Shown piece after piece: positions 27,037-36,347 of a DNA stretch of 64,000 nucleotides. Under the pieces are notes generated by a model. The model saw nothing but the letters and a program-made list of their open reading frames with translations, made no database searches and was not told the origin of the DNA. The position numbers and the translations under genes were made by a program. This DNA is from Duganella sp. Leaf126. GTDB lineage: Bacteria > Pseudomonadota > Gammaproteobacteria > Burkholderiales > Burkholderiaceae_D. Every line of letters starts with the position of its first letter. Positions within the stretch are counted from its first letter, which is position 1. The DNA is taken from contig NZ_LMNW01000012.1 of assembly GCF_001423125.1 (NCBI RefSeq), positions 656 to 64,655 of the forward strand. The letters are read 5' to 3'.

Positions 27037-30000
27037 ACTTGTCGTCGCCGTTCGTCAAGCGCCCGATCGCCACCGTCCTGCTGACGATCGGCCTGGCGCT
27101 GGCGGGCATCGGCGCGTTCTTCGTGCTGCCGGTGGCGCCGCTGCCGCAGGTGGACTTCCCGATCATCTCGGTGTCGGCCAGCCTGCCGGGCGCCAGTCCG
27201 GAGACCATGGCTTCGAGCGTGGCCACTCCGCTCGAGCGCCATCTGGGCGTGATTTCCGGGGTCAACGAGATGACGTCGAGCTCGAACACGGGCAGCGCCA
27301 ACGTCACGCTGCAGTTCGACCTCAATCGGAATGTCGATTCGGTGGCGCGCGAAGTGCAGGCGGCGATCAACGCCAGCCGCGTGGATTTGCCGGCCACGCT
27401 GCGCAGCAACCCGACCTACCGCAAGGCCAATACGTCGGGCGCACCCGTAATGATCCTGGCGCTGACCTCGAAAACGCGCACGCCGGGCCAGATCTACGAC
27501 GCCGTCTCCAACGTGGTCGTGCAGCGCCTGTCGCAGGTGCAGGGCATCGGCGACGTCGAACTGGGCGGCGGCTCGCTGCCGGCCGTCCGCGTCGAACTGA
27601 ATCCGTTCGCGCTCAACAAGGTGGGGCTGTCGATGGAGGACGTGCGCGCCGCCATCCAGGCCACCAACGCCAACCGCCCGCGCGGCGCACTGCAGGGCAA
27701 AGGCCGCCGGCTGCAAATCTATACCGAATCGGTGAACGGGGAGGGCGGCCGCAGCGCCGCCAACTACCGCAAGCTGGTGGTGGGCTGGCGCGACGGCGTC
27801 GCCATCCGGCTCGAGGACGTGGCCGAGGTGGTCGATGGCGTGGAAGACCAGAACAATCTGGGCCTGTTCAACGGCCAGCCGGCCATCATCGTGCTGCTGC
27901 GTCCCCAGGCCGGCGCCAACGTGATCGAGACCGTGGACAGCGTGCGCGCCCAGCTGCCGTCGCTGCAGGCGCAGCTGCCGCCCGACGTGACGGTGTCGGT
28001 CGCCAGCGACAGCACCAATTCGATCCGCTCCTCGCTGCACGAGATCGAGATCACGCTGATCATCTCGATCCTGCTGGTGGTGCTGGTGGTGAGCGCCTTC
28101 CTGCGCAATCTGCGCGCCACCATCATTCCCGCAGTGGCCACCATCGTTTCGCTGCTGGGCACTTTCGGCGTGATGTATCTGCTCGGTTTCAGTCTCAACA
28201 ACCTGTCGCTGATGGCGCTGACGGTGGCCACCGGCTTCGTGGTCGATGACGCCATCGTGGTGCTGGAAAACACCACGCGTCACATCGAGGACGGCATGGA
28301 CCGCATGACGGCGGCGCTGCTCGGGGCGCGCGAGGTCGGCTTCACGGTGCTGTCGATCAGCCTGTCGCTGATCGCGGTCTTCATTCCGCTGCTGTTCATG
28401 GGCGGCCAGTTCGGCGCGCTGTTCAAGGAGTTTGCCGTCACGCTCTCGGCGGCGGTGATGATTTCGCTGCTGGTCTCGCTCACCACCACGCCGATGATGT
28501 GCGCCTGGCTGCTGCGCGCCGACCAGCACACGGCGCAGCCGGGCCGCATCGCGCGCGTGTTCGAGCGCGGCTTCGACCGCATCCTCAAGGGGTACGAGCA
28601 TGGCCTGGACTGGGCACTGTCCAGCGTCTGGCTGGTGATGCTGGGATTGCTGTTCGTGGTGGGCCTGAACTTCTACCTGTTTGCGGCGATTCCGAAAGGC
28701 GGCTTCCCGCAGCAGGACACGGGCCAGATCAACGGCGGCATCCGCGCCGACCAGAGCATCTCGTTCCAGGCCATGCAGGGCAAGCTGCGCCAGCTGGTCA
28801 ACATCATCAAGGACGATCCCGACGTGGCCACCGTGGTGGGCTTTACGGGGGGGCGGCGCGCCGGCGGCGGCTTCATGTTCATCAACCTGAAACCGGCCGA
28901 CCAGCGCAGCGTGGCCGGCAACGCCGTGCTGGCGCGCCTGCGCCCCAAGCTGGCCAAGGTGACCGGCGTGAGCCTGTTCCTCAGTCCCGTGCAGGACTTG
29001 CGCTCGGGCGGCCGTTCGGCCAATGCCAATTACCAGTACACGCTCAAGAGCGATAACCAGGCCGACCTGAAAAAATGGGCGACGCGCCTGGCCGACGCCA
29101 TGAAAAGCCAGCCGGGGCTGACCGATGTCGACAGCGACCAGGCCGAAAACGGCGTGGAAACCTATGTCACGGTGGACAAGGACAGCGCCGCGCGCCTGGG
29201 CATCACTTCGCGCGACATCGACAATGCGCTGTATAACAGCTTCGGCCAGCGCCAGGTGGCGACCATTTACGACGAGGTCAACCAGTACCACGTGATCATG
29301 GAAGTGGCGCGCGAATACAGCCGCAGTCCCGAGGCGCTCAAGGACGTGTATGTGCCGGCGAAAGGGCTGCCGTCGCCGACCGCCGCCAATCCGAGCGGCG
29401 CGCCGACCGCCAGCGTCGTCCCCGCCGCCGCCACTACCGGCACCACTACCGGCGCCACCGGCACTGCTGCCAGCGGCGCGCGGACCGGCACGACCGGCAC
29501 CAGCGCGGCCAGCACCGGGCTGGCGGCCAATGTCTCGGCGCCGGCGGTGCGCGACGCCTCGTCCGGTTCCGCGCTCAGCACTTCGGCCACCACCATGGTG
29601 CCGCTGTCGGCCATCGCGAAGTTTGCCGAAAGTGCCACGGCCACCTCGATCAACCACCAGGACGGCGAGCTGGCCACCACCATCGCCTTCAACCTGGCCG
29701 ACGGTGTCAGCCTGTCCGATGCGACGGTGCAGATCGCCGAGGCCGAAGCGGCGATCGGCTTGCCCAATAACGTGCGCGGCAGCTTCCAGGGATCGGCCAA
29801 GAGTGCGCAGGACAGCAACAAGGCCTTGCCGCTGCTGATCCTGGCCGCCATCGTGGTGATCTACATCGTGCTCGGCATCCTGTACGAAAGCCTGGTGCAC
29901 CCGGTCACGGTGCTGACCACCTTGCCGTCGGCCGGCGTCGGGGCGGTGCTGGCGCTGCTGCTGTTCAAGATGGAGTTTTCGACCATCGCCCTGATCGGGA

Positions 30001-30383
30001 TTTTCCTGCTGATCGGCATCGTCAAGAAAAACGCCATCCTGATCATCGACTTTGCGCTCGAGACCGAGCGCGCGCGCGGGCTGTCGCCGTTGGCCGCGGT
30101 GCGCGAGGCCTGCCTGCTGCGCTTCCGGCCGATCCTGATGACCACCGTGGCCGCTGCGCTGGGCGCGCTGCCGCTGGCGATCGGCTTCGGCGAAGGTTCC
30201 GAGCTGCGCCGCCCGCTCGGCGTGGCCATCGTCGGCGGCCTGATCGCCAGCCAGCTGCTGACCCTGTTTACCACGCCGGTCGTGTACATCCTGATGGACA
30301 AGCTGCGCCGCCGCAGCCCGTCCGAACAACAACTGAGCAGAATCCACGGCGAGCAGGCAACTGCGGCGCCGACCACACCATGA
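27033..30383 (+). CDS. mdtC: RND efflux pump subunit, MdtC-like, with a low-complexity insertion
   Basis: 1116 residues from a GTG start overlapping the mdtB stop. Usual family length is about 1030. The RND core is intact: 'FVKRPIATVLLTIGLALAGI', 'TGFVVDDAIVVLENTTRHIE', and 'IGIFLLIGIVKKNAILIIDF'. The extra length is mainly a Thr/Ala/Ser/Gly-rich stretch of roughly 75 residues (about 778-853) inserted after 'EALKDVYVPAKG' in the second periplasmic loop, just before 'MVPLSAIAKFAESA'. The frame is open throughout, so it is not a frameshift. Inner membrane; exports hydrophobic drugs or bile-salt-like compounds in relatives. Confidence 0.93.
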   Translation: MNLSSPFVKRPIATVLLTIGLALAGIGAFFVLPVAPLPQVDFPIISVSASLPGASPETMASSVATPLERHLGVISGVNEMTSSSNTGSANVTLQFDLNRNVDSVAREVQAAINASRVDLPATLRSNPTYRKANTSGAPVMILALTSKTRTPGQIYDAVSNVVVQRLSQVQGIGDVELGGGSLPAVRVELNPFALNKVGLSMEDVRAAIQATNANRPRGALQGKGRRLQIYTESVNGEGGRSAANYRKLVVGWRDGVAIRLEDVAEVVDGVEDQNNLGLFNGQPAIIVLLRPQAGANVIETVDSVRAQLPSLQAQLPPDVTVSVASDSTNSIRSSLHEIEITLIISILLVVLVVSAFLRNLRATIIPAVATIVSLLGTFGVMYLLGFSLNNLSLMALTVATGFVVDDAIVVLENTTRHIEDGMDRMTAALLGAREVGFTVLSISLSLIAVFIPLLFMGGQFGALFKEFAVTLSAAVMISLLVSLTTTPMMCAWLLRADQHTAQPGRIARVFERGFDRILKGYEHGLDWALSSVWLVMLGLLFVVGLNFYLFAAIPKGGFPQQDTGQINGGIRADQSISFQAMQGKLRQLVNIIKDDPDVATVVGFTGGRRAGGGFMFINLKPADQRSVAGNAVLARLRPKLAKVTGVSLFLSPVQDLRSGGRSANANYQYTLKSDNQADLKKWATRLADAMKSQPGLTDVDSDQAENGVETYVTVDKDSAARLGITSRDIDNALYNSFGQRQVATIYDEVNQYHVIMEVAREYSRSPEALKDVYVPAKGLPSPTAANPSGAPTASVVPAAATTGTTTGATGTAASGARTGTTGTSAASTGLAANVSAPAVRDASSGSALSTSATTMVPLSAIAKFAESATATSINHQDGELATTIAFNLADGVSLSDATVQIAEAEAAIGLPNNVRGSFQGSAKSAQDSNKALPLLILAAIVVIYIVLGILYESLVHPVTVLTTLPSAGVGAVLALLLFKMEFSTIALIGIFLLIGIVKKNAILIIDFALETERARGLSPLAAVREACLLRFRPILMTTVAAALGALPLAIGFGEGSELRRPLGVAIVGGLIASQLLTLFTTPVVYILMDKLRRRSPSEQQLSRIHGEQATAAPTTP
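29370..29592. repeat. Low-complexity insertion in the mdtC-like gene
   Basis: About 220 bases encoding Thr-, Ala-, Ser- and Gly-rich residues (for example 'ATTGTTTGATGTAASGA') within the periplasmic porter region of the MdtC-like protein. Repetitive ACC-GGC-type triplets are visible. Homologues run straight from the 'DVYV' strand to the 'VPLSA' segment, so the stretch looks like an expansion. Confidence 0.75.
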
Positions 30384-31834
30384 GCCCTCACGTCACCGTC
30401 AAATCTGTCTTCCGTCCCTCGACCATCCTGCTGGCCCTGGTGCCGGCAGTGCTGGCCACCGGCTGCGCGGTCGGTCCCGCCTACCGGGTGCCGGCCACGC
30501 CGAGCCCCGCCGCCTTCAAGGAAACCGTACCCGCCGCCGAGAAGGTGGCGGCCGGCTGGACCGAGGCGGCGCCGGCCGACATGCTCGAACGCGGCCCGTG
30601 GTGGCAGCTGTTCGGCGACGAGCAGCTGAACCAGATGGCCGCCAGCCTGGAAGTGACCAACCAGAACCTGGCCGTGGCGGCCGCCAATTACGCCCAGGCG
30701 CGCGCGCTGGTGGCCGAGCAGCGCGCGGCGCTGTTCCCGGTGGTGGACCTGTCCGGCAGCGGCAACCGTTCCGGCGGGGGCGGCGATACCCGCACCAGCA
30801 CTGCCTACCGCGCCAGCATCGGCGCCAGCTGGGAGCCGGACGTGTGGGGCAAGCTGCGCGCGGGCGCCAGCAGCGCCGAGGCGAGCTTGCAGGCCAGTGC
30901 TGCCGACCTGGCTGCCGCGCGCCTGTCGGCCCAGGGCGAGCTGGCCGTCAACTACCTGTCGCTGCGCATGACCGACGCCCAGAAGCAGCTGCTCGACGCC
31001 ACCACCGAAGGGTACGAACGCGTGCTGCAAATTACCAGCAACCGTTTCGAGGCGGGTGTCGCCGCCCGGTCCGACCTGCTGCAGGCGCAAACCCAGCTGG
31101 CCAACGCGCGCGTGACCCAGGTCACGCTGGTGCGCCAGCGCGCCGTGCTCGAACACGCGATCGCGGTGCTGCTCGGGCGCGCCGCCAGCGACTTCGCGAT
31201 CGCGCCGGCCAGGTGGACCGTGGTGGTGCCGGACGTACCGACCGGCGTGCCCTCGACGCTGCTGCAGCGCCGGCCCGATATCGCTGCAGCCGAACGCCGG
31301 GTGGCCGTGGCCAACGCGCAGATCGGCATCGCGCGGGCCGCGTATTTCCCCAGCCTGACCCTGAGCGGATCCTACGGCTACGGCGCCGCCGCCACGGGCG
31401 GCCTGTTCAATGCGTCGAACAGCCTGTGGTCGCTGGGCCTGTCGGCGGCGCAAACGCTGTTTGACGCCGGCGCCATCAAGGCGCGCGTGGCCGGCGCCGA
31501 AGCCTCGCGCGACGCCGCCATCGCCAGCTACCGCCAGACCGTGCTGTCGGCATTCGCGGACGTGGAAAACCAGCTGTCGGCCACGCGGGCGCTGGCGCAG
31601 CAGCTGGAGTTGCAGCGCGCCGCGTCGGAAGCGGCCGACCAGGTCGAGGCGCAAATGCTCAACCGCTACCGGGCCGGCCAGGTCAGCTACACCGACGTGG
31701 TGACCGCGCAGACCACCGCGCTCAGCGCCCGCCGTGCGCTGATCCAGGCCCAGGGCGACCGCCAGACCACGGCGGTGGCGCTGATCCAGTCGCTCGGCGG
31801 CGGTTGGCATGCCGCTAGCGACAGCGGCCGCTGA
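30380..31834 (+). CDS. Outer-membrane efflux lipoprotein (OprM/NodT family)
   Basis: 484 residues. A lipoprotein signal ends at 'AVLATGCAVGPAY', so Cys near 33 should be lipidated. Two repeats of the TolC-type fold follow: 'WWQLFGDEQLNQMAASLEV', 'ASWEPDVWGKLRAGAS', and 'LQRRPDIAAAERRVAVANAQ', all RND outer-membrane-factor hallmarks. It forms the exit channel for the MdtABC-type pump. Start codon overlaps the mdtC stop (ATGA). E. coli mdtABC lacks its own channel gene, so this operon is self-contained. Confidence 0.94.
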   Translation: MSPHVTVKSVFRPSTILLALVPAVLATGCAVGPAYRVPATPSPAAFKETVPAAEKVAAGWTEAAPADMLERGPWWQLFGDEQLNQMAASLEVTNQNLAVAAANYAQARALVAEQRAALFPVVDLSGSGNRSGGGGDTRTSTAYRASIGASWEPDVWGKLRAGASSAEASLQASAADLAAARLSAQGELAVNYLSLRMTDAQKQLLDATTEGYERVLQITSNRFEAGVAARSDLLQAQTQLANARVTQVTLVRQRAVLEHAIAVLLGRAASDFAIAPARWTVVVPDVPTGVPSTLLQRRPDIAAAERRVAVANAQIGIARAAYFPSLTLSGSYGYGAAATGGLFNASNSLWSLGLSAAQTLFDAGAIKARVAGAEASRDAAIASYRQTVLSAFADVENQLSATRALAQQLELQRAASEAADQVEAQMLNRYRAGQVSYTDVVTAQTTALSARRALIQAQGDRQTTAVALIQSLGGGWHAASDSGR

Positions 31835-31922
31835 CGGCGGCGTCGCGGCGCATTGTTCGGGCGTACTTGGTTTTTGCAGGGGGGCTTTGTATAATTGCTG
31901 GGCGAGCAACCTTTACCCCGCG

Positions 31923-34499
31923 ATGAACGAACCAGGCCCGCCCCCGATCCACCCCGCCAGCCCGGCGGCGCCCATGCCCGATGCGACGGTGCCCGTGGTG
32001 GGGATAGGCGCGTCGGCCGGTGGACTCGATCCGATGTGCGAGCTGCTGGCCAGCCTGGGCCACGGTACCGGCTTCGCCTACGTCATCGTCCAGCATCTCG
32101 ATCCGCTGCACCGCGGCATCCTGCCCGAACTGCTGCAGCGGGTGACGCGCATGCGCGTGATGGAAGTCGAAGACGGCATGGAGGTTGAACCCGACAGCGT
32201 GTACGTGATACCGCCCAACCGCGACCTCGGTTTCCATGGCAAGTGCTTTGCCGTCCTGCCGCCATCGGGCAAACGCGGCTTCCGCTTTCCGATCGACGGC
32301 TTTTTTCGTGCACTGGTGGGCTACAGCGGCGAGCAGGCGGTGGGCATCGTCCTGTCCGGCATGGGCACCGATGGCACGCTGGGCCTGGCCGCGATCCGCG
32401 AGGCCGGCGGACTGACGCTGGCGCAGCTGCCCGATTCGGCGCGGTTCGACGCCATGCCGGCCAGCGCGATCGCTGCCCAGGCGGCCGAAGTCGTCACCCA
32501 GCCGGCCGAGATGGCGACCGCGGTGGCCAACTGGTGGCGCGTGCGCGCCGGCGTGGCGGCGCCGCATGCGCTCAACGAACGCAATGCGCTGCACCAGCTG
32601 TTCCAGCTGCTGCTCCAGCACACGGGTGCCAATTTTTTCGATTACAAGCTCAGTACCGTGTTGCGCCGCATCGACCGCCGCATGAAGCTGCGCCAGTGCC
32701 AGACGCTGTCGGCCTACGTCAGCTATCTGCACGATAACCTGTCCGAGGTGGACCTGCTGTTTAAGGAGCTGCTGATCGGCGTGACCAGCTTCTTCCGCGA
32801 CCCGCGCGTGTGGGACTACCTGATCGGCAACGCCCTGCCGCAGCTGCTGTCCGAATATCCGGAAGGCGCTGCCTTCAAGGCCTGGGTGCCCGCGTGCTCG
32901 ACCGGTGAGGAAGCCTATTCGCTGGCGATCGCCTTCAACGAGGTGCTCGAGCGCCTGCGCCCGGCCGCCCACTACACGCTGCAGATCTTCGCGACCGACC
33001 TCGATAACGACGCCATCGACCGCGCGCGGCTCGGCGTGTTCGGGGCCAGCATCGTCGAACACGTCTCGGAAGAACGCGTGCGGCGCTACTTCATGCCGGC
33101 CGAACATGGCGGCTTCCGGATTCGCAAGGATGTACGCAATACCATCATCTTCGCGCGCCAGAACGTGATTTCCGATCCGCCGTTTACCAAGCTCGATATA
33201 CTGTGCTGCCGTAACCTGCTGATCTACTTCACCGCCAAGCTGCAGGAGCGCCTGATCCCGCTGTTTCACTATGCGCTCAAGAGCGGCGGCTTGCTGATGC
33301 TGGGCAGCGCCGATACGCCCGGCTATTTCAACGACCTGTTTGCGCCCACGTCGGGCACGGGCCGCATCTACCGGCGGCTCGATGCCTCGATCCACCGGGT
33401 TACCCATTATTTTCCGACCCGCGTGAGCGGTATTTCGGTCTCACCAGTCATCGAACCCACTACGTCATCCATGAACGGAAATCTGCAAACCCAGGTCGAG
33501 CAGTTGCTGCTCAAGAAGCACGCGCCGGCGGCCGTGCTGCTCAACGCCCATGGCGACATCCTCTACATCCATGGCCGCACCGGCGCCTTTCTCGAACCGG
33601 CTGCCGGCAAGGCCAACTGGAACATCCACGCGATGGCGCGCGAAGGACTGCGCCACGAGCTGGCCGACCTGCTCAAGCGCGCCGGCCAGAGCGAGGACAT
33701 GGTCGCCGTGCGCGGCCTGATCCAGCGCGACGAGGCGGGCAAGCCCGCGCAGTCGCTCGACCTGACGGCGGAGGCGATGCCGGGCAATGGTCCCCTATCC
33801 GGCACCGTGATGGTCACCTTTGCCAGCGCGCCGCTGTCGGCGGAGCGCCGCCGCACGCGCGCCCGCAGTCCGCAGGTGCTCGACCTGGAACAGCAGCTGG
33901 CCCAGGCGCGGCTCGAGATCCAGGCGGTCCGGGACGAGATGCAGGCATCGCGCGAGGAGCTGAAGTCGGCCAACGAGGAACTGCAGTCCACCAACGAGGA
34001 GCTGCAGTCCACCAACGAGGAGCTCACGACCTCGAAGGAGGAAATGCAGTCGCTCAACGAGGAACTGTACACCGTCAACGCCGAGCTGCAATCGAAGGTG
34101 GACGACCTGTCGCTGGTCAACGGCGACATGAAGAACCTGCTCAACAGCACCGATATCGCCACCATCTTCCTCGACAGCGCGCTGCGCATCCGCCGCTTTA
34201 CCGACCGCGCCACCCAGATCTACAAGCTGATACCGACCGATGTCCAGCGTCCGCTCGGCGATATCGTCAACGATCTCGATTACCCGGCCCTCGAGGACGA
34301 TGCGCTCGAAGTGCTGCGCACGCTGGTGTTTTCGGAAAAGCAGATACCGACCCGCAGCGGCGGCTGGTACACGGTGCGCATCATGCCGTACCGGACGGTG
34401 GAAAACGTGATTGACGGGCTGGTGGTCACGTTCGTCAACATCACCGAATCGAAGCAGCTCGAAGTGCGCCTGCGCGCGGCGCCGGACGACGCCAGCTGA
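31923..34499 (+). CDS. CheB-CheR fusion with coiled coil and PAS domain
   Basis: 858 residues from the ATG at 31923. CheB methylesterase (about 20-205): Ser in 'GIGASAGGLDP', His in 'VIVQHLDPLHRGI', Asp in 'VLSGMGTDGTLG'. CheR methyltransferase (about 215-480): 'ELLIGVTSFFRDPRVW' and SAM motif 'WVPACSTGEEAYSLAI'. Then a coiled coil (about 650-720) with tandem 'NEELQST' units, and a PAS-like end. There is no receiver domain, so CheB control must differ from E. coli. One base separates its stop from the ATG of the next sensor kinase. Such proteins can modify receptors or act as sensory hubs. Confidence 0.93.
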   Translation: MNEPGPPPIHPASPAAPMPDATVPVVGIGASAGGLDPMCELLASLGHGTGFAYVIVQHLDPLHRGILPELLQRVTRMRVMEVEDGMEVEPDSVYVIPPNRDLGFHGKCFAVLPPSGKRGFRFPIDGFFRALVGYSGEQAVGIVLSGMGTDGTLGLAAIREAGGLTLAQLPDSARFDAMPASAIAAQAAEVVTQPAEMATAVANWWRVRAGVAAPHALNERNALHQLFQLLLQHTGANFFDYKLSTVLRRIDRRMKLRQCQTLSAYVSYLHDNLSEVDLLFKELLIGVTSFFRDPRVWDYLIGNALPQLLSEYPEGAAFKAWVPACSTGEEAYSLAIAFNEVLERLRPAAHYTLQIFATDLDNDAIDRARLGVFGASIVEHVSEERVRRYFMPAEHGGFRIRKDVRNTIIFARQNVISDPPFTKLDILCCRNLLIYFTAKLQERLIPLFHYALKSGGLLMLGSADTPGYFNDLFAPTSGTGRIYRRLDASIHRVTHYFPTRVSGISVSPVIEPTTSSMNGNLQTQVEQLLLKKHAPAAVLLNAHGDILYIHGRTGAFLEPAAGKANWNIHAMAREGLRHELADLLKRAGQSEDMVAVRGLIQRDEAGKPAQSLDLTAEAMPGNGPLSGTVMVTFASAPLSAERRRTRARSPQVLDLEQQLAQARLEIQAVRDEMQASREELKSANEELQSTNEELQSTNEELTTSKEEMQSLNEELYTVNAELQSKVDDLSLVNGDMKNLLNSTDIATIFLDSALRIRRFTDRATQIYKLIPTDVQRPLGDIVNDLDYPALEDDALEVLRTLVFSEKQIPTRSGGWYTVRIMPYRTVENVIDGLVVTFVNITESKQLEVRLRAAPDDAS

Positions 34500-34500
34500 C

Positions 34501-36297
34501 ATGCGCAAGCCGCCCCGCCCGGAACTCGACGCCGACCGTCTGCGCCACGCCGCCGAACAGGCGGTGACGGCGCTGCGCGACAAGGGCCGCGACCGTCAGC
34601 CGCCCGGCAGCGATGCCCTGCGTCAGTGGCATGAACTGCAGGTGAGCCAGGTCGAACTGGACATGCAGCTGCAGGCACTGGCCGAGCTGCAATCCGAGTG
34701 CGATCAGGCCGAGGCAGGGCGCGAGCGCTACGCTGCGCTGTACGACCAGGCGCCTGCCGGCTACCTGTCGCTGGACGTCGATGGCGGCATCACGCGCGCC
34801 AATCTCGCTGCCGGCGAGCTGCTGGGCGTGGCGCGCGATGCGCTGCCGGGCAAACGTCTCGAGCAGTTCGTGGCGCCGGCGGCGCAGGCTGCGCTGCGGC
34901 GCCTGCTGGCCGGCGTGCTGGTGAGCGGAGAGCGCACCACGCTCGAAGTGCCGCTGTTCGATCCGCGCGGCGCTACTGCGGCAGATGCGGGCCGCCAGGT
35001 CCATCTCGACGTCAACGCCGATCCCGATGCGCGCCTGTTCCGCGTGATCCTCACCGACATCGGCACCGACCGCGCGCGCGAGGCGGCGCGCCAGCGCGCG
35101 TTCCAGGTGCTCGAGCACCTGGGCGAAGGCGTGATGGTGTGCGACGCCAACGCCGACCTGGTCTTCGTCAATCCGGCCTTTACCACGCTGACCGGCTACC
35201 CGGTGGAAGAAGCGCTGGGCCGCAATCCGCGTTTTCTCGGCCGCCAGAGCGCCCATCCCCCCGGTTACCACGCCGAAGCGATGCGGCGCCTGCAGGCCGA
35301 AGGCAAGTGGCAGGGCGACTTGTACAATCGGCGCCGCGACGGCACGCCCTACGTGGTCAGCATGTCGATTACCGTGATCCGCGACGAGCAGGGCACCATC
35401 TGCCGCTACATCGGGGTGTTTTCCGATGTCACGGCGCAGCGCCGCAGCGACGCCGATTTGCTGGCGCTGTCGCGCGAACTCGATGCACGGGTGGCGGCGC
35501 GCACCGCCGAACTGACCGCCGCCAACCGCCTGCTGACGATGGAGATCGGCGAACGCAAACGCACGGAAACCGCGCTGCAGCAGTCGCGCGAACAGTTGCG
35601 CAAGCTGGCCTATCACCTCGAATCGGTGAAGGAAGAAGAGCGCAAGCGCATTGCGCGCGACCTGCACGACGAACTGGGGCAGAACCTGCTGGCGCTGCGC
35701 ATCGACATGTCGCTGCTGGTCGTGCGCACCGGCTCGCGGCATCCGCGCCTGCGCCAGCGCGCCCAGGGCGCGCTCGACCAGCTCGACGCCACCATCCGCA
35801 GCGTGCGCGGCATCATGAACGACCTGCGCCCGTCCGTGCTCGACCTGGGCCTGCAGGCGGCGCTCGAATGGCAGGCGGCGGAATTTCGCAAGCGCAGCGG
35901 CCTGGCCTGCGACCTGTCGCTGCCGCCGGAAGCCGCGTTTTCCTCCATCGCGCCCGACGTGGAGATCGTACTGTTTCGCTGCCTGCAGGAAGCGCTGGCC
36001 AACGTGCGCCGGCATGCGCGCGCCACCCACGTGGCGATCGCGCTGGCGGTGCACGAAGGGCAGCTGACCTTGAGCATCAGCGACAACGGCATCGGCCTGG
36101 CGCCGGAGGAGCGGGCCAAGAGCGAGTCGTTCGGCCTGATCGGCCTGGCGCCGGAAGAGCGGGCCAAGAGCGAGTCGTTCGGCCTGATCGGCATGGCCCA
36201 GCGCGTGCAGGCGCTGGGCGGGCGGCTCGAGGTGCAACCCTACCTGGCCGGCGGCGGCTGCCGCTTGAGCCTGCACCTCGACCTGACGTGGAGCTGA
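34501..36297 (+). CDS. Orphan PAS-PAS sensor kinase (HisKA_3 type) with an in-frame duplication
   Basis: 598 residues, no membrane helix. Two PAS domains (about 75-190 and 195-310; the second holds 'VMVCDANADLVFVNPAFTTL'), a coiled coil, then a NarL-system dimerisation domain with 'ERKRIARDLHDELGQNLLAL' (phospho-His in 'DLHDE') and an ATPase domain with 'LQEALANVRRHA' and 'DNGIG'. Sixteen residues beginning 'IGLAPEERAKSESF' occur twice in tandem between the 'DNGIG' box and the 'GMAQRV' box, in the ATP-lid region. No NarL-type regulator gene is nearby. Coupled to the CheB-CheR gene upstream. Confidence 0.92.
   Translation: MRKPPRPELDADRLRHAAEQAVTALRDKGRDRQPPGSDALRQWHELQVSQVELDMQLQALAELQSECDQAEAGRERYAALYDQAPAGYLSLDVDGGITRANLAAGELLGVARDALPGKRLEQFVAPAAQAALRRLLAGVLVSGERTTLEVPLFDPRGATAADAGRQVHLDVNADPDARLFRVILTDIGTDRAREAARQRAFQVLEHLGEGVMVCDANADLVFVNPAFTTLTGYPVEEALGRNPRFLGRQSAHPPGYHAEAMRRLQAEGKWQGDLYNRRRDGTPYVVSMSITVIRDEQGTICRYIGVFSDVTAQRRSDADLLALSRELDARVAARTAELTAANRLLTMEIGERKRTETALQQSREQLRKLAYHLESVKEEERKRIARDLHDELGQNLLALRIDMSLLVVRTGSRHPRLRQRAQGALDQLDATIRSVRGIMNDLRPSVLDLGLQAALEWQAAEFRKRSGLACDLSLPPEAAFSSIAPDVEIVLFRCLQEALANVRRHARATHVAIALAVHEGQLTLSISDNGIGLAPEERAKSESFGLIGLAPEERAKSESFGLIGMAQRVQALGGRLEVQPYLAGGGCRLSLHLDLTWS
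36091..36186. repeat. 48-base perfect-frame tandem duplication in the sensor kinase gene
   Basis: Bases 36091-36138 and 36139-36186 are identical except for one silent GAG/GAA difference. The unit is 16 codons and lies in the ATPase domain. The near identity suggests a recent event or ongoing homogenisation, and the clean multiple of three keeps the gene open. Confidence 0.95.
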
Positions 36298-36347
36298 GCT
36301 GCAAAAAGGACTATACTGCCGCTGACTTTCAACCAGGGGCTTCTATC

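Noticed and set aside
29370..29592. Frameshift or inserted gene in mdtC
   Set aside because: The frame is open and conserved RND segments resume on the far side in the same frame; it is a low-complexity insertion.
26943..30347. Very long minus-strand open frame (over 1100 codons) opposite the mdtC-like gene
   Set aside because: It is the antisense shadow of a certain RND gene, is rich in His, Arg and Gln as GC-rich shadows are, and has no domain. Similar long shadows lie opposite mdtB, sppA, the NERD helicase and the FapA genes.
34698..36347. Upstream extension that would fuse a long Arg/Ala-rich segment to the S46 peptidase
   Set aside because: The extension overlaps the sensor-kinase gene in another frame and would bury the signal peptide; the TTG at 36348 has a ribosome site and gives a normal precursor.
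36298..36347. Sigma-70 promoter before the S46 gene (TATACT at 36312)
   Set aside because: No acceptable -35 at 16-18 bases; the gene could also be read from the kinase operon upstream.
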